From assembly GCF_024296925.1 (NCBI RefSeq), contig NZ_CP101125.1:1428501-1492500 (forward strand): a stretch of 64,000 nt of DNA, given 5' to 3'. Under the pieces are notes generated by a model. It made no database searches. It saw only the letters and a program-made list of their open reading frames with translations, and had not been told where the DNA came from. This document shows, piece by piece, positions 47,914 to 59,890 of this stretch (position 1 is the first letter of the stretch; every line of letters begins with the position of its first letter). The translations under genes were made by a program, and so were the position numbers. Source of the DNA: Pseudomonas nunensis. GTDB taxonomy: Bacteria; Pseudomonadota; Gammaproteobacteria; Pseudomonadales; Pseudomonadaceae.

Positions 47914-47973
47914 AGGCCCTACCGGTCAACAGACTTCTTGAAGCCAAGCAAACCAACCTTAATCACCGCTCAC

Positions 47974-48110
47974 CTGTGGCGAGGGAGCTTGTCGGATCGC
48001 CGCACCGTCCCGCTCGGCTGCGCAGCAGACGCCAAATCTTCTGAATCATTGGCTTTATTCGAATGGGGACTGCTACGCAGTCCAGCGGGAGCAAGCTCCC
48101 TCGCCACAGG
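47974..48110. repeat. REPIN that truncates the antitoxin remnant
   Basis: TGTGGCGAGGGAGCTTG... pairs with ...CAAGCTCCCTCGCCACA. The left arm carries about 15 extra bases between GAGCTTG and TCCCGCT. The right end abuts the decayed antitoxin reading frame at about 48112. Confidence 0.8.
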
Positions 48111-48112
48111 AT

Positions 48113-48182
48113 TTTGTTGTTGCCGGTTCTTTGCAAGAAACTCCAAACCGTCCATCAGCTCGGCAAAAATATCACGCTTCAT
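48113..48182 (-). pseudogene. Antitoxin remnant (HTH antitoxin N-terminus)
   Basis: The minus strand encodes MKRDIFAELMDGLEFLAKNR and two further codons before running into the REPIN at 48110. This matches the N-terminus of the HTH antitoxins paired with RelE/HigB-type toxins (about 100 residues). The HTH domain is missing. The preceding stop overlaps by ATGA, as in toxin-antitoxin operons. Confidence 0.5.
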
Positions 48183-48250
48183 TCTTTGATCTCTCTCGAT
48201 ATCCATTCACCGAACTTAACGGTAAATGCCTTGAGTGATATGTCAGTCAT
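48179..48250 (-). pseudogene. Toxin remnant upstream of the antitoxin fragment
   Basis: This 23-codon frame (MTDISLKAFTVKFGEWISRE and three more) resembles the start of RelE-like toxins (F-x-x-K-x-F-x-x-W) and ends in a TGA overlapping the antitoxin ATG. The middle of the toxin seems deleted. The match is short, so this is tentative. Confidence 0.35.
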
Positions 48251-48295
48251 TGCCTACTACCACGCAGGCATCTTCCGAAAGAGGGGAGAGCGATG

Positions 48296-48332
48296 AAGAT
48301 CAAAAGATCGCAGGCTGCGATCTTTTGATCTT
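48296..48332. repeat. Perfect 18-bp inverted repeat
   Basis: AAGATCAAAAGATCGCAG and its exact inverse are separated by one base. This is a short REP-like element between the toxin remnant and the nuo terminator. The region 47753-48402 holds only a terminator, two REPINs, the decayed TA pair, this repeat and the nuo terminator. Confidence 0.8.
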
Positions 48333-48345
48333 GAACCCCCAAAAC

Positions 48346-48373
48346 GCAAAAACGGCACCCGAAGGTGCCGTTT
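48346..48373 (-). terminator. Intrinsic terminator of the nuo operon
   Basis: On the minus strand AAACGGCACC-TTCG-GGTGCCGTTT runs into TTGCG, with a 10-bp stem, 30 bp after the nuoN stop. It may also act on the plus strand. Confidence 0.88.
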
Positions 48374-48402
48374 CTGTTTTCTACCGAGTATCGCCTAGGC
48401 GA

Positions 48403-49866
48403 TCAACCCGCCAACCCGGCCTGCTGAACCAGTACCAGCAATGGTTGCGGATACAGACCCAGGAAGAACGCGAGTGCGGCGATGGCCAGCAGCATCACGC
48501 CGCCTGCACGTTGTTCCCAGTGCAGTTGAGCATCGTGGCGACGCAGGTTCGGCTCGATCAGGTACAGGGTGACCATCACGCGCAGGTAGTAGAACACGCC
48601 GATGGCGCTGCCCAGTACCAGGGAACCGACCAGCCACCATTGGTGCGATTCGACGCCGGTGGCGATGATGTAGAACTTGCCGATAAAGCCCGCGGTCAGC
48701 GGGATGCCGGCCAGGGACAGCATCATCACGGTCAGTACGGCGGTCAGGTACGGACGGCGCCAGAACAGGCCACGGTATTCGTACAGGGCATCCGCGTCAC
48801 GGCCGTTGTACGGCGAGGACATCAGGGTGATCACGCCGAATGCGCCGAGGCTGGTGATCACGTAGGTGACCAGGTACACGCCGATGGCTTCCACGGCCAG
48901 ACCCTTGCTCGCCACCAGGGCGATCAGCAGGTAGCCGAAGTGAGCGATGGACGAGTAACCCAGCAGACGCTTGAGGTTGCTCTGGGTCAGTGCCAGCAGG
49001 TTACCGAACAGGATCGACGCAATGGCGATGATGGTCAGTACGTCGCTCAGCACGCCGCTGCTTGCCGCAGGCGAGATCTGGAACAGACGCACCATCACCG
49101 CGAACACAGCAACTTTGGAAGCGGTCGCCAGGAACGCTGCAACCGGAGCCGGAGCGCCTTCGTAAACGTCCGGGGTCCAGAGATGGAACGGTACCAGCGA
49201 CAGCTTGAACGCCAGGCCGATCAGCATCATGCCCAGGCCCATTTGCGCCAGGGAGCTTGGCAGGCCAGTCGCGGCCAGTGCCTGACCGATACCGACGAAG
49301 CTCAGGCTGCCGGAGTCGGCGTAGAGCAGGGCCATACCGAACAACAGGAACGCCGAACCGGCGGCCGACAGCACCATGTACTTGATGCCGGCTTCCAGCG
49401 AACGCTTGTTGAAGAAGGCATACGCCACCAGACCGTAGACCGGCACCGACAACAGTTCCAGACCGATGAACAACCCGGCCAGGTGTTGCGCGCTGACCAG
49501 AACCAGGCCACCGGCGGCGGCCATCAGGATCAGCAGGTACAGTTCTTCGCGGTTGCCCGGGTAACCCGAACCGCCATCGCCGAGGTAGGCGTGGGCGAGG
49601 GTCACACAAGCGAGGGTGGCAACCAGAATCAGCGCCATGTACAGGCAAGCGAAGTTATCGATCTGCAGCAGTGGGGTCACGGCCAATGGCGCGACTTTCA
49701 AGGCTGGCAGGATCGACAGTAACGCCAGGTTCAAACCCGCCACGGAAATCAGGAAGGTCTGCGAGTGGTTGCGGCGCCAGGCGATGGCCAGCATCACCAC
49801 GATGATCGTGGCGGTGGTGATCAACAACGGCGCGAGCGCGATAAAGTGTTGAGTCGTGAATTCCAT
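48403..49866 (-). CDS. nuoN: NADH-quinone oxidoreductase subunit N
   Basis: This 487-residue antiporter-like membrane subunit of complex I has about 14 hydrophobic segments. The discontinuous-helix regions include [20 protein letters not shown] and [20 protein letters not shown]. It is one of three proton-pumping subunits. The frame extends to 49929, but [15 protein letters not shown] at 49866 is the family start. It is the last gene of the nuo operon. Confidence 0.96.
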   Translation of the reverse strand: MEFTTQHFIALAPLLITTATIIVVMLAIAWRRNHSQTFLISVAGLNLALLSILPALKVAPLAVTPLLQIDNFACLYMALILVATLACVTLAHAYLGDGGSGYPGNREELYLLILMAAAGGLVLVSAQHLAGLFIGLELLSVPVYGLVAYAFFNKRSLEAGIKYMVLSAAGSAFLLFGMALLYADSGSLSFVGIGQALAATGLPSSLAQMGLGMMLIGLAFKLSLVPFHLWTPDVYEGAPAPVAAFLATASKVAVFAVMVRLFQISPAASSGVLSDVLTIIAIASILFGNLLALTQSNLKRLLGYSSIAHFGYLLIALVASKGLAVEAIGVYLVTYVITSLGAFGVITLMSSPYNGRDADALYEYRGLFWRRPYLTAVLTVMMLSLAGIPLTAGFIGKFYIIATGVESHQWWLVGSLVLGSAIGVFYYLRVMVTLYLIEPNLRRHDAQLHWEQRAGGVMLLAIAALAFFLGLYPQPLLVLVQQAGLAG

Positions 49867-49873
49867 AGCGCTC

Positions 49874-51406
49874 TTACCGGGCCGAAGCGAGTTGAGTGAA
49901 GGCGGTACCAAGCCACTGCTGCACGCCATGCATCGTCGCGGCAGAAGTGTCGAGGAACGGCTGCGGGTACACGCCGATGTAAATCAGCAGCGCCGCCAGG
50001 CCGAGCACCATGATCAGTTCGCGACCATCCATACCATGCAACACCGCGTCCGACTTGGACGGGCCGAAGTAGGCACGGTGGATCATGATCAGCGAGTAGA
50101 CCGAACCGAACACCAGGCCCGTCGTTGCGATCGCGGTGATCCACGGCGCAGCGGCGAAGGTGCCGATCAGGATCAGGAACTCACCGACGAAGTTACCGGT
50201 GCCCGGCAAGCCCAGGGACGCGGCTGCGAAGAACAGGCTGATGGCCGGGAGGTAAGCGATCTTCGACCACAGGCCACCCATTTCACGCATGTCGCGGGTG
50301 TGAGTGCGTTCGTACAACTGACCGCTGAGGATAAACAGTGCTGCCGCCGACACACCGTGTGCCAACATCTGCATCACCGCGCCCTGCAGCGCCAGTTGGC
50401 TACCGGAGTAGATGCCGATCAACACGAAGCCCATGTGGGACACGGAGGAATAGGCGATCAGACGCTTGATGTCGGTTTGTGCGAAGGCCAGGAACGCACC
50501 GTAGAAGATCCCGATCAGACCGAGGGTCATGGCGATCGGCGCAAACTCGGCCGAGGCATTCGGGAACAGCGGCAGGGCGAAACGCAGCAGACCGTAGGCC
50601 GCCGTCTTCAACAGGATACCGGCCAGGTCGACCGAACCCGCTGTTGGCGCCTGGGCGTGAGCGTCAGGCAGCCAGGAGTGGAACGGCACGACCGGCAGTT
50701 TCACCGCGAAAGCGATGAAGAAGCCGAGCATCAGGATGTACTCGGTAGTGAGCGACATCTTGGTTTTCAGCAGGTCGGCGTAGTTGAACGTGATCACGCC
50801 GGTGCTGTTGAAGTTGACCAGCACCAGGCCCAGGATCGCCACCAACATGATCAGGCCGGAAGCCTGGGTGAAGATGAAGAACTTGGTCGCCGCGTAGATC
50901 CGGGTTTTCTTGCCGTCCGAAGAACTGTGACCCCAGAGCGCGATGAGGAAGTACATCGGCACCAGCATCATTTCCCAGAAGAAGAAGAACATGAACAGGT
51001 CGAGGGCGAGGAATACGCCGACGACACCGCCCAGGATCCACATCAGGTTCAAGTGGAAGAAACCGACGTGACGCTGGATCTCTTTCCACGAGCAAAGTAC
51101 CGAGAGGATACCCAGCAAACCGGTCAGCAGGATCATCAGCAGCGACAGGCCGTCGAGGGCCAGGTGCACGCTGATGCCGAATCGCTGGATCCAGATGTGC
51201 TTGAACTCAAGCGCCCAGACCGGATCGGCGCCAGGCGCCGGAGCAAATGAATAATTACCGTGGGCCCACAGCCAGAGGCCGAGTGCGAGTTCCAGGGTCA
51301 TGGTCAACAGCGCAATCCAGCGGGGGAGGGTAGCGCCGAAGCGCTCACCCATCCAGCACAGCAGGCCGCCGATGAAGGGGATCAGGATTAGCCAAGGCAG
51401 AATCAT
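49874..51406 (-). CDS. nuoM: NADH-quinone oxidoreductase subunit M
   Basis: This 510-residue antiporter-like subunit is predicted to have about 14 membrane segments. Conserved parts are [18 protein letters not shown] with the key Glu, [20 protein letters not shown] and [20 protein letters not shown]. It pumps protons in the membrane arm of complex I. The gap to nuoN is 7 bp. Confidence 0.96.
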   Translation of the reverse strand: MILPWLILIPFIGGLLCWMGERFGATLPRWIALLTMTLELALGLWLWAHGNYSFAPAPGADPVWALEFKHIWIQRFGISVHLALDGLSLLMILLTGLLGILSVLCSWKEIQRHVGFFHLNLMWILGGVVGVFLALDLFMFFFFWEMMLVPMYFLIALWGHSSSDGKKTRIYAATKFFIFTQASGLIMLVAILGLVLVNFNSTGVITFNYADLLKTKMSLTTEYILMLGFFIAFAVKLPVVPFHSWLPDAHAQAPTAGSVDLAGILLKTAAYGLLRFALPLFPNASAEFAPIAMTLGLIGIFYGAFLAFAQTDIKRLIAYSSVSHMGFVLIGIYSGSQLALQGAVMQMLAHGVSAAALFILSGQLYERTHTRDMREMGGLWSKIAYLPAISLFFAAASLGLPGTGNFVGEFLILIGTFAAAPWITAIATTGLVFGSVYSLIMIHRAYFGPSKSDAVLHGMDGRELIMVLGLAALLIYIGVYPQPFLDTSAATMHGVQQWLGTAFTQLASAR

Positions 51407-51446
51407 GACGGGCTCAATTCCTTTCGCAAGTTCGCAAGGTTCATAT

Positions 51447-53300
51447 TCAGACCGCTACCAGCACGATGGCGCCGATGACCAGCACGGAGCCGGCTGCCAT
51501 CGATGCCGCGTACCAACGCAGTTGACCGGTTTCGGTACGGCTCAGGGCGGTGTGGCCGCCTTTGGCCATACGCGGGATCAAACCGATGGTCTGATCGAGC
51601 GGGTCTCTGCGCAGTGCGTGGCTGATCGCAAGGTATGGCTTGACGAACAGTTTGTCGTAGATCCAGTCGAAGCCCCAGGCAGCGAACCACCAGGCCGAAA
51701 GGAAGCGGCCGATGCCGCTGTTGGCGATTGCAGTGACGAAACGACGCTTGCCGAGGAACAGCAGCGCGGCCAGCAGGATACCGGCCAGGGCGATGGCGCC
51801 CGAGGCGATTTCCAGACTGTGCTTGGCTTCGCCGCCGGCATGGCCGACGCTTTCCGGCAGTACGCCGTGCAGCGGTGGAACGATCATCGCGCCGACGAAG
51901 GTCGACAGTACGATCAGCACCGACAGTGGCAACCAGTGAGCGATGCCGTGACCGGCGTGGGCTTCGGTCTTCGCTTCACCGTGGAACGCGATGAAGATCA
52001 GGCGGAAGGTGTACAGCGAAGTCATGAACGCGCCGACCAGACCTGCATACAGCAGACCCTGGTTGCCGCTGGCAAACGCTTCCCAGAGGATTTCGTCCTT
52101 GGAGTAGAAACCTGCGGTCACCAGTGGCAGGGCCGAAAGGGCCGCGCCGCCGACGATGAAGCTGGTGTAGGCCAGCGGCAACTTCTTCCACAGGCCGCCC
52201 ATCTTGAAGATGTTCTGCTCGTGGTGGCAGGCAACGATCACCGCACCGGAAGCAAGGAACAACAGCGCCTTGAAGAAGGCGTGGGTCATCAGGTGGAAGA
52301 TCGCGCCTTCCCATGCACCAACGCCCAGCGCCAGGAACATGTAGCCGATCTGGCTCATGGTCGAGTAGGCGAGGATACGTTTGATGTCGGTTTGTACCAG
52401 TGCCGCGAAGCCAGCCAGCACCAGGGTCACGCCACCGACGATACCTACGAGGTGCAGGATGTCCGGCGCCAGGGCAAACAGGCCGTGAGTACGCGCAATC
52501 AGGTAAACGCCTGCGGTCACCATGGTTGCGGCGTGGATCAGTGCCGAAACCGGAGTAGGACCGGCCATCGCGTCCGCCAGCCAGGTTTGCAGCGGCAGTT
52601 GCGCGGATTTACCGACAGCGCCTCCCAGCAGCATCAGGGTTGCCAGAACAATCCAGAAGTCGCCGACCTGGAATTTCTGCGGTGCCAGCACCAGCAGTTC
52701 CTGGATGTTCAGCGTGCCCAGTTGCGCGAACAGGATGAACAGGCCGATGGCCATGAACACGTCGCCGATGCGGGTCACGATGAACGCCTTGAGTGCCGCG
52801 TTACCGTTGTTGCGGTTGCTGTAGTAGAAACCGATCAACAGGTACGAGCACAGGCCCACGCCTTCCCAGCCGAAGTACAGGAACAACAGGTTATCGCCCA
52901 GGATCAGGAACAGCATGCTGGCGATAAACAGGTTGGTGTAGGCGAAGAAGCGCGAGTAACCGTCTTCACCGCGCATGTACCAGGACGCGAACAGGTGGAT
53001 CAGGAAGCCGACACCGACCACGACGCCGAGCATGGTGACCGACAGGCCATCCAGGTACAGCGCGAAGTTCGGCGTGAAGCCTTCAACCGCCATCCACTGC
53101 CACAACACCTGGGTGTAGTGACCGCCTTCTGGCGGGGCGACGTTGAATTGCCAGATCACGTAAGCGGCGACAATCGCCGACAGGCCGATGGAACCGACGC
53201 CAATCAGCGCCGACAGGTTTTCCGAGAAGCGGCCGCGTGAGAACGACAGCAGCAGGAAACCTATGAGAGGGAATACGAAAGTCAGATAGAGAAGATTCAT
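51447..53300 (-). CDS. nuoL: NADH-quinone oxidoreductase subunit L
   Basis: This 617-residue subunit is the distal antiporter-like protein with a lateral helix at its C-terminus. Visible segments are [40 protein letters not shown] with the pore Lys, and [20 protein letters not shown]. Its ATG overlaps the nuoK stop (ATGA), coupling translation. Confidence 0.96.
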   Translation of the reverse strand: MNLLYLTFVFPLIGFLLLSFSRGRFSENLSALIGVGSIGLSAIVAAYVIWQFNVAPPEGGHYTQVLWQWMAVEGFTPNFALYLDGLSVTMLGVVVGVGFLIHLFASWYMRGEDGYSRFFAYTNLFIASMLFLILGDNLLFLYFGWEGVGLCSYLLIGFYYSNRNNGNAALKAFIVTRIGDVFMAIGLFILFAQLGTLNIQELLVLAPQKFQVGDFWIVLATLMLLGGAVGKSAQLPLQTWLADAMAGPTPVSALIHAATMVTAGVYLIARTHGLFALAPDILHLVGIVGGVTLVLAGFAALVQTDIKRILAYSTMSQIGYMFLALGVGAWEGAIFHLMTHAFFKALLFLASGAVIVACHHEQNIFKMGGLWKKLPLAYTSFIVGGAALSALPLVTAGFYSKDEILWEAFASGNQGLLYAGLVGAFMTSLYTFRLIFIAFHGEAKTEAHAGHGIAHWLPLSVLIVLSTFVGAMIVPPLHGVLPESVGHAGGEAKHSLEIASGAIALAGILLAALLFLGKRRFVTAIANSGIGRFLSAWWFAAWGFDWIYDKLFVKPYLAISHALRRDPLDQTIGLIPRMAKGGHTALSRTETGQLRWYAASMAAGSVLVIGAIVLVAV

Positions 53301-53605
53301 CCGCGCATCTCGCTGGCAGCGTCGATATCGAGAGTGTGGAAGCGGCGATACAGCTGCAACAGAATCGCCAGGCCAATACTGGCCTCGGCGGCTGCCAGGC
53401 TGATCACCAGGATGAACATGATCTGTCCATCCGGCTGACCCCAGCGGCTACCGGCAACGATGAACGCCAAAGCGGAGGCATTCATCATGACCTCCAGGCT
53501 CATCAGCACGAAGAGAATGTTGCGGCGGACCATCAGGCCGACCAGACCGAGGCAGAACAAGATGCCGGCAACCGCCAGACCATGCTCCAAAGGGATAGCA
53601 GGCAT
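53297..53605 (-). CDS. nuoK: NADH-quinone oxidoreductase subunit K
   Basis: This 102-residue protein has three membrane helices and the conserved acidic [15 protein letters not shown] and [19 protein letters not shown], both with proton-path Glu residues. The ATG at 53605 has AGGAG 8 bp upstream. The ATG at 53611 overlaps the nuoJ stop but lies only 2 bp from the SD. The length of 102 agrees with homologues. Confidence 0.93.
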   Translation of the reverse strand: MPAIPLEHGLAVAGILFCLGLVGLMVRRNILFVLMSLEVMMNASALAFIVAGSRWGQPDGQIMFILVISLAAAEASIGLAILLQLYRRFHTLDIDAASEMRG

Positions 53606-53607
53606 CG

Positions 53608-54111
53608 TCATTGCTCCTTGGCTTCGTTGCGGCCCAAGTGGAACGCCGTGACGGCTGCGGCGAGCAGCAACATCGAGGCGAGTTCGACCACCAGCAGGTA
53701 CGGGCCGAACAGGCTGATGCCCACGGCCTTCGCGTCTACGGTGGTGTGGCCGATGGCCTGGCCGCTGGAATGGCTGAACAGGACGTACAGCAGTTCAGCC
53801 AGCAGCAGGGCGCCGAGAACCACCGGACCGAGCCAGATGCCGGGCTTGAGCCAGACGCGCTCTTGCTGAACCGAGGCCGGGCCGAGGTTCAGCATCATCA
53901 CCACGAACACGAACAGCACCATGATGGCGCCAGCGTAGGCGATCACTTCCAGCACACCGGCGAACGGCGCGCCGAGGGCGAAAAACGTCATCGCCACGGC
54001 AATCAGCGAAATGATGAGGTAGAGCAGGGCGTGCACAGGGTTGGTGTTGGTGATCACGCGAAGCGTGGCCACAACCGCGATACCCGATGCGAAATAGAAA
54101 GCGAATTCCAT
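53608..54111 (-). CDS. nuoJ: NADH-quinone oxidoreductase subunit J
   Basis: This 167-residue membrane subunit has about five hydrophobic segments, including the conserved [20 protein letters not shown] that forms the pi-bulge helix of complex I. Position between nuoI and nuoK is standard. The C-terminus is short and hydrophilic. Confidence 0.95.
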   Translation of the reverse strand: MEFAFYFASGIAVVATLRVITNTNPVHALLYLIISLIAVAMTFFALGAPFAGVLEVIAYAGAIMVLFVFVVMMLNLGPASVQQERVWLKPGIWLGPVVLGALLLAELLYVLFSHSSGQAIGHTTVDAKAVGISLFGPYLLVVELASMLLLAAAVTAFHLGRNEAKEQ

Positions 54112-54120
54112 CTTTCTTCC

Positions 54121-54666
54121 TTAAGGCAGCAAGCTCTTCACGTTGATCGGTTCGGCTTCATTCTGCGCGGCGCCTTTCGGCTTCCCGGCAATCGCCATAC
54201 CTGCAACACGATAGAAGTTGTAATCAGGGTTTTTGCCGGGGCCGGAGATCAGCAGATCTTCTTTCTCATAAACCAGGTCCTGACGTTTGAACTCGGCCAT
54301 CTCGAAATCCGGTGTCAGCTGGATCGCGGTGGTCGGGCAGGCTTCCTCGCAGAGGCCGCAAAAGATGCAGCGCGAGAAGTTGATGCGGAAGAAGTCCGGG
54401 TACCAGCGACCGTCTTCGGTTTCGGCTTTCTGCAGCGAGATGCAACCGACCGGGCACGCCACGGCGCACAGGTTGCAGGCTACACAACGCTCTTCGCCAT
54501 CAGGGTCACGGGTCAGGACGATACGGCCACGGTAGCGCGGCGGCAGGTACACGGCTTCTTCCGGGTACTGCAGCGTGTCGCGCTTGCGGAAGGCATGGCC
54601 GAAGATCATCACCAGGCTGCGAAGCTGGGTGAAGAAGCCATGCACGATGTCAAATATGTACTTCAT
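54121..54666 (-). CDS. nuoI: NADH-quinone oxidoreductase subunit I (2x[4Fe-4S])
   Basis: This 181-residue ferredoxin-like subunit carries two clusters (N6a, N6b): [16 protein letters not shown] (about 60-75) and [16 protein letters not shown] (about 99-114). It relays electrons from the peripheral arm to NuoB. The ATG is at 54666, 12 bp after the nuoH stop. Confidence 0.96.
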   Translation of the reverse strand: MKYIFDIVHGFFTQLRSLVMIFGHAFRKRDTLQYPEEAVYLPPRYRGRIVLTRDPDGEERCVACNLCAVACPVGCISLQKAETEDGRWYPDFFRINFSRCIFCGLCEEACPTTAIQLTPDFEMAEFKRQDLVYEKEDLLISGPGKNPDYNFYRVAGMAIAGKPKGAAQNEAEPINVKSLLP

Positions 54667-54678
54667 GATTCTCTATCC

Positions 54679-55686
54679 TCACTGAGCCGCGACGGCGGGC
54701 GTGTTGAGCAACACGATCGCAGCGGTCACCAGCATGTTGACGAGGGTCAGCGGCAGGCAGAACTTCCAGCTGAAATCCATCACTTGGTCATACCGTGGGC
54801 GCGGAATCGAGGCGCGCAGCAGGATGAAGATCATGATGAAGAACGCGGTCTTGAGCGCGAACCAGATGAACGGGATCTGCGGCAGAATACCGAACGGACC
54901 GTGCCAGCCACCGAAGAACAGGGTCACCAGCAGCGCCGAAATCAACACGATGCCGATGTACTCACCAACGAAGAACATGCCCCATTTCATGCCGGCGTAT
55001 TCAATGTGGTAACCGTCGGCCAGTTCCTGTTCCGCTTCCGGCTGGTCGAACGGGTGACGGTGAGTCACGGCGACGCCAGCGATGAAGAAGGTCAGGAAAC
55101 CGAAGATCTGCGGAATGATGAACCACAGGTTCTGCGCTTGATATTCAACGATGTCGCGCATGTTGAACGAGCCGACCTGGATCACGATACCCATCAGCGA
55201 CAGGCCCATGAACACTTCGTACGACACGGTTTGCGCCGAGGCCCGCAAGCTGCCCAGCAGGGCGAACTTGTTGTTACTCGACCAGCCGGCGAACAACACC
55301 GCGTAGACCGACAGACCGGCCATGGCGAAGAAGAACAGGATGCCGATGTTGATGTCCGCCACGCCCCAGGTCGGGGTGATCGGGATGATCGCGAAGGCAA
55401 TCAGCAGGGCGCTCATGGCGACTACTGGTGCCAACGTGAAGATCATCTTGTCGGCGAACGGCGGCGTCCAGTCTTCCTTGAAGAACATCTTGATCATGTC
55501 GGCCGCGATCTGGAACGCGCCGAACGGGCCGACGCGGTTCGGACCGTAACGGTCCTGCCAGAGGGCGAGCAGACGACGCTCGACCCAGCTCAGCAGCGCG
55601 CCGCACACCACCACGGCGAGCAGAATCACGATGGCCTTGAGGACCGCGATGATCACGTCAATCACTTCAGGCGTGAACCAGGTCAT
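54679..55686 (-). CDS. nuoH: NADH-quinone oxidoreductase subunit H
   Basis: This 335-residue membrane subunit lines the quinone chamber. Conserved parts are [40 protein letters not shown] and [20 protein letters not shown]. About eight transmembrane segments are visible. The start overlaps the nuoG stop by 4 bp. Confidence 0.96.
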   Translation of the reverse strand: MTWFTPEVIDVIIAVLKAIVILLAVVVCGALLSWVERRLLALWQDRYGPNRVGPFGAFQIAADMIKMFFKEDWTPPFADKMIFTLAPVVAMSALLIAFAIIPITPTWGVADINIGILFFFAMAGLSVYAVLFAGWSSNNKFALLGSLRASAQTVSYEVFMGLSLMGIVIQVGSFNMRDIVEYQAQNLWFIIPQIFGFLTFFIAGVAVTHRHPFDQPEAEQELADGYHIEYAGMKWGMFFVGEYIGIVLISALLVTLFFGGWHGPFGILPQIPFIWFALKTAFFIMIFILLRASIPRPRYDQVMDFSWKFCLPLTLVNMLVTAAIVLLNTPAVAAQ

Positions 55687-58397
55687 TGAGCTGCCTCCTG
55701 CAGTCCGTCAACGGTTTTGCCAAAGATCGCGGCCGGAATGCCGGCGATACCCGCAGGCAATGCCACCAGGCCAGCGCCCAGCTCTTCATTGATACGCAGT
55801 GGCAGACGCAGGGTCTGGCCGTCTACGTTCACGCTGAGCAGGGCACCGTCGTTGACGCCAAGGCGATCGGCTTCGGATTTGGCCAACGCGACGTAGGCGG
55901 CCGGGATGCGTTCCTGAACCGGTGCGGCTTTCGAAGAGTTCTCTTCGCTGCCGAGCAGGTGGAAGAACGGCACGACCTGCCAGGTGCCCGGCGCCGGGTT
56001 GAAGGCGCGCGGAACACTGGCGAACCAGTTCAGCGAATCACCGGTGCTTTCGATCAGGCGGGTGCCCGGGTCGCCAGCGCGGATGTGACCACCGACTTCG
56101 TCCTGGAACTTGTTCCAGGCTTGCGGCGAGTTCCAGCCCGGCGACCAGGCGAATGGCACTTGCTGACGCGGTTCGACCGAGCCCGAGTAACCTTCCATCG
56201 AGAAGTTGAACGCGGTGTCGTTGTCTTGCGGGGTACGCGGTTCGTGCACGCTGATGTCAGCGCGCATGGCGGTACGACCGGAATAACGCAGCGGTTCGCG
56301 GGCCAGTTTCATGCCTTTGATGCGGAACGCGGCGGACGGTGCGGCATCAACGATACGCGCCAGTTGCGGCGTGCTCGAAGCCACGGCAGCGGTGACGTGG
56401 TCCAGTTGGGTCCAGTCGATCGGCTGGTTCAACAGGGTCGCGCGCAGGGCATGCAGCCAGCGCCAGCCTTCGTGAACCAGGATGCTCGCGTCCATGTATT
56501 TCGGGTCGAAGACCTGGAAGAAGCGCTGGGCGCGGCCTTCCTGGCTGACCAACGTACCGTCGCCTTCAGCGAAGCTGGCGGCTGGCAGAACCAGGTGCGC
56601 GCGATCGCTGGTTGCGGTCTTCTGATGGTCCGCCACGATCACCACTTTAGCGGCGTTCAGGGCGGCATCGACCTTGGCTTTGTCGGTGCGGGTGTACAGA
56701 TCGTTTTCCAGCACGACGATAGCGTCGGCCTTGCCGTCGATCACTGCTTGCAATGCGTCGTCGACCGAGTTGCCACCGAGCATGGCCAGGCCGAGGCTGT
56801 TGGCCTCTGGCACGATCAGGCTGATGGAACCGTTCTTCTCGCGCAGCTTAAGGGCCTTGGCAATGTTTGCCGCCGCTTCGATCAGCGCTTTGGAACCGAG
56901 CGAAGTACCGGCAATGATCAGCGGACGCTTGGCGGCCAGCAGGGCATTGGCGATGCGTTGAGCCAGTTCAACGGCTTCAGCGTCCAGGCCTTCAACGGCC
57001 GGTGCGCTGGCGTCGAGGGCGTGAGCCACGGCGAAACCGATGCGGGCGAGGTCGTCTGGAGCAGCGTGTACGCATTCTTCAGCGATATCGTCGAGCTTGG
57101 TTTCAGCCAGGCTGGCGATGAACAGCGGGTTCAGCTCGTGCTGACCGATGTTCTTCACGGCGGCGTCGAGCCACGGCTGAACGCGCATCGCGTCGGCCAT
57201 GTCTTCGGCTTTGCCCTTGACCGATTGACGCAGGGACAGGGCCATGCGCGCAGCGGTCTGGGTCAGGTCTTCACCGAGGACGAAGATCGCGTCGTGGTCT
57301 TCGATGTCGCGCATGTTCGGGATCGGCAGCGGGCTGTCTTTCAGAACTTGCATGACCAGTCGAATGCGCTCCAGCTCGGCGGCTTCGATGCCGGAGTAGA
57401 AGTGCTCGGCGCCAACCAGTTCGCGCAACGCGAAGTTGCTTTCGAGGCTGGCGCGTGGCGAACCGATACCGACGATGTTGCGACCGCGCAGCAGGTCAGC
57501 GGCTTTATCCAGCGCTTCGTCGAGTGTCAGCTTGGCGCCGTTGGCCAGCAATGGCTGACGCGGACGGTCTTCGCGGTTGACGTAGCCATAGCCGAAACGG
57601 CCACGGTCGCACAGGAAGTACTGGTTTACCGAACCGTTGAAACGGTTTTCGATACGACGCAGTTCACCGTAGCGTTCGCCCGGGGATATGTTGCAACCGC
57701 TGGAGCAGCCATGGCAGATGCTCGGTGAGAACTGCATGTCCCACTTGCGGTTGTAGCGCTCGGAGTGAGTCTTGTCGGTGAACACACCGGTCGGGCAGAC
57801 CTCGGTGAGGTTGCCGGAGAACTCGCTTTCCAGGGTGCCGTCTTCAACGCGACCGAAGTACACGTTGTCGTGGGCGCCAAACACACCGAGGTCGGTGCCG
57901 CCGGCGTAGTCCTTATAGAAGCGCACGCAGCGGTAGCAAGCGATGCAGCGGTTCATCTCGTGACCGATGAACGGGCCGAGATCCTGGTTCTGGTGAGTAC
58001 GCTTGGTGAAGCGATAACGGCGCTCGTTGTGGCCGGTCATTACCGTCATGTCTTGCAGGTGGCAGTGACCGCCTTCTTCACAGACCGGGCAGTCGTGAGG
58101 GTGGTTGGTCATCAGCCATTCGACGACGCTGGCGCGAAACACTTTCGCTTCTTCGTCTTCGATGGAGATCCAGCTGCCGTCGGTGGCGGGGGTCATGCAG
58201 GACATGACGATCCGACCACGGGTGTCGTTGGCGTCGGTGTACTGCTTGACCGCGCACTGGCGGCAAGCGCCAACGCTGCCAAGGGCGGGGTGCCAGCAGA
58301 AATAAGGGATATCGAGGCCTAGCGACAGACATGCCTGTAACAGGTTGTCTGCCCCATCGACTTCGAGCTCTTTGCCGTCTACGTGGATAGTGGCCAT
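55683..58397 (-). CDS. nuoG: NADH-quinone oxidoreductase subunit G (iron-sulfur, molybdopterin-like)
   Basis: This 904-residue subunit has N-terminal cluster motifs: a [2Fe-2S] group ([17 protein letters not shown]), then HCHLQDM with Hxxx[14 protein letters not shown], and the extra cluster CHGCSSGC with the distant LCDRG. The C-terminal molybdopterin-oxidoreductase-like fold has no cofactor role. It has the extra N7 ligands also seen in E. coli NuoG. A 137-bp gap with a plus-strand terminator separates it from nuoF. Confidence 0.96.
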   Translation of the reverse strand: MATIHVDGKELEVDGADNLLQACLSLGLDIPYFCWHPALGSVGACRQCAVKQYTDANDTRGRIVMSCMTPATDGSWISIEDEEAKVFRASVVEWLMTNHPHDCPVCEEGGHCHLQDMTVMTGHNERRYRFTKRTHQNQDLGPFIGHEMNRCIACYRCVRFYKDYAGGTDLGVFGAHDNVYFGRVEDGTLESEFSGNLTEVCPTGVFTDKTHSERYNRKWDMQFSPSICHGCSSGCNISPGERYGELRRIENRFNGSVNQYFLCDRGRFGYGYVNREDRPRQPLLANGAKLTLDEALDKAADLLRGRNIVGIGSPRASLESNFALRELVGAEHFYSGIEAAELERIRLVMQVLKDSPLPIPNMRDIEDHDAIFVLGEDLTQTAARMALSLRQSVKGKAEDMADAMRVQPWLDAAVKNIGQHELNPLFIASLAETKLDDIAEECVHAAPDDLARIGFAVAHALDASAPAVEGLDAEAVELAQRIANALLAAKRPLIIAGTSLGSKALIEAAANIAKALKLREKNGSISLIVPEANSLGLAMLGGNSVDDALQAVIDGKADAIVVLENDLYTRTDKAKVDAALNAAKVVIVADHQKTATSDRAHLVLPAASFAEGDGTLVSQEGRAQRFFQVFDPKYMDASILVHEGWRWLHALRATLLNQPIDWTQLDHVTAAVASSTPQLARIVDAAPSAAFRIKGMKLAREPLRYSGRTAMRADISVHEPRTPQDNDTAFNFSMEGYSGSVEPRQQVPFAWSPGWNSPQAWNKFQDEVGGHIRAGDPGTRLIESTGDSLNWFASVPRAFNPAPGTWQVVPFFHLLGSEENSSKAAPVQERIPAAYVALAKSEADRLGVNDGALLSVNVDGQTLRLPLRINEELGAGLVALPAGIAGIPAAIFGKTVDGLQEAAQ

Positions 58398-58497
58398 GGT
58401 TCAAAGTTCTTCGTTGGCCCGGTGTCAGCGGGCGTGGCTAATGGAATCTTGTTATTCGTGCGAATCAAAACAGCCTATAAAGGCGTCATCGAACGAG

Positions 58498-58528
58498 AAG
58501 GCGAAGGGCACGGACCCTTCGCCTTTTT
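58498..58528 (+). terminator. Plus-strand intrinsic terminator between nuoG and nuoF
   Basis: AAGGCGAAGGG-CACGGA-CCCTTCGCCTT followed by TTT forms an 11-bp stem and U-run in the direction opposite to the nuo genes. On the minus strand the same hairpin has no U-run, so it should not stop nuo transcription. Confidence 0.7.
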
Positions 58529-58534
58529 AAGCGT

Positions 58535-59890
58535 TTACGCGCCGACTACGATCGGCCTTGCCAGAGGCGGGACGACGGCGCTGGTGGGCGCGATGCCGGC
58601 TTCGAACTCTGGACGGAAGTATTTGATTGCGCTGCCCAATGGCTCCACGGCGCCCGGTGCGTGAGCACAGAAGGTCTTGCCAGGGCCGAGGAAACCGACC
58701 AGACCCAGCAGGGTCTCGATGTCGCCGGCTTGCCCTTCACCGTTCTCGATCGCGCGCAGCAGCTTGACGCTCCACGGCAGACCGTCACGGCACGGGGTGC
58801 AGAAACCGCACGACTCGCGGGAGAAGAACTCTTCCATGTTGCGCAGCAGGGACACCATGTTGACGCTGTCGTCGACCGCCATGGCCAGGCCGGTACCCAT
58901 CCGGGTACCCACTTTGGCGATGCCGCCGGCGTACATTTGTGCGTCCAGGTGTTCCGGCAACAGGAAACCGGTACCGGCGCCGCCAGGCTGCCAGCACTTG
59001 AGCTTGAAGCCGTCGCGCATGCCGCCGGCGTAGTCTTCGAACAACTCGCGACCGGTGACGCCGAACGGCAATTCCCACAGGCCCGGGTTCTTGACCTTGC
59101 CGGAGAAGCCCATGAGCTTGGTGCCCATGTCTTCGCTGCCTTCGCGCGCCAACGATTTGTACCAGTCCACGCCGTCGGCAATGATCGCCGGGACGTTGCA
59201 CAGGGTTTCAACGTTGTTCACACAAGTTGGCTTGCCCCACACGCCAACGGCGGCAGGGAAGGGTGGCTTGGAGCGCGGGTTGGCGCGGCGGCCTTCGAGG
59301 GAGTTGATCAGTGCGGTTTCTTCACCGCAGATGTAACGCCCGGCGCCGGTGTGGACGAACAGCTCGAAATCGAAGCCGCTGCCCAGGATGTTCTTGCCCA
59401 GCAGGCCCGCTGCCTTGGCTTCTTCCACGGCACGGTTCAGGTGCTTGGCGGCGGTGGTGTATTCGCCACGCAGGAAGATGTAGCCACGGTAGGTTTTCAG
59501 CGCGCGAGCACTGATCAGCATGCCTTCGATCAGCAGATGGGGCAGTTGCTCCATCAGCATGCGGTCTTTCCAGGTGTTCGGTTCCATCTCGTCCGCGTTG
59601 CACAGCAGGTAGCGGATGTTGATGGATTCGTCTTTGGGCATCAGGCCCCACTTCACGCCAGTGGGGAAGCCTGCACCGCCGCGACCTTTGAGGCCTGCGT
59701 CTTTCACGGTCTGGACGATATCGTCCTGGGCCATGTCGGCGAAGGCTTTGCGCGCAGCCGCGTAACCGTTCTTGGCCTGGTACTCGTCGAGCCACACGGC
59801 CTCGCCGTCGTCACGCAGGCGCCAGGTCAGCGGGTGAGTCTCGGCCGAACGCTTGATGCGGTTGGCAGGACCGAAGGAAGTCAGGGTCAT
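58535..59890 (-). CDS. nuoF: NADH-quinone oxidoreductase subunit F (NADH/FMN)
   Basis: This 451-residue flavoprotein takes the hydride from NADH. Visible features are the glycine-rich [15 protein letters not shown] (NADH/FMN), [15 protein letters not shown] and the N3 cluster motif [12 protein letters not shown]. The start overlaps the nuoE stop by ATGA. The final residues ([10 protein letters not shown]) are followed by the antisense terminator. Confidence 0.96.
   Translation of the reverse strand: MTLTSFGPANRIKRSAETHPLTWRLRDDGEAVWLDEYQAKNGYAAARKAFADMAQDDIVQTVKDAGLKGRGGAGFPTGVKWGLMPKDESINIRYLLCNADEMEPNTWKDRMLMEQLPHLLIEGMLISARALKTYRGYIFLRGEYTTAAKHLNRAVEEAKAAGLLGKNILGSGFDFELFVHTGAGRYICGEETALINSLEGRRANPRSKPPFPAAVGVWGKPTCVNNVETLCNVPAIIADGVDWYKSLAREGSEDMGTKLMGFSGKVKNPGLWELPFGVTGRELFEDYAGGMRDGFKLKCWQPGGAGTGFLLPEHLDAQMYAGGIAKVGTRMGTGLAMAVDDSVNMVSLLRNMEEFFSRESCGFCTPCRDGLPWSVKLLRAIENGEGQAGDIETLLGLVGFLGPGKTFCAHAPGAVEPLGSAIKYFRPEFEAGIAPTSAVVPPLARPIVVGA

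Noticed and set aside
53611..55689. 692-codon plus-strand frame opposite nuoJ-nuoI-nuoH, with similar frames at 51300-53240, 55686-57728 and 60486-62834
   Set aside because: All lie opposite unmistakable nuo genes and show only His/Gln/Val-rich low-information translations.
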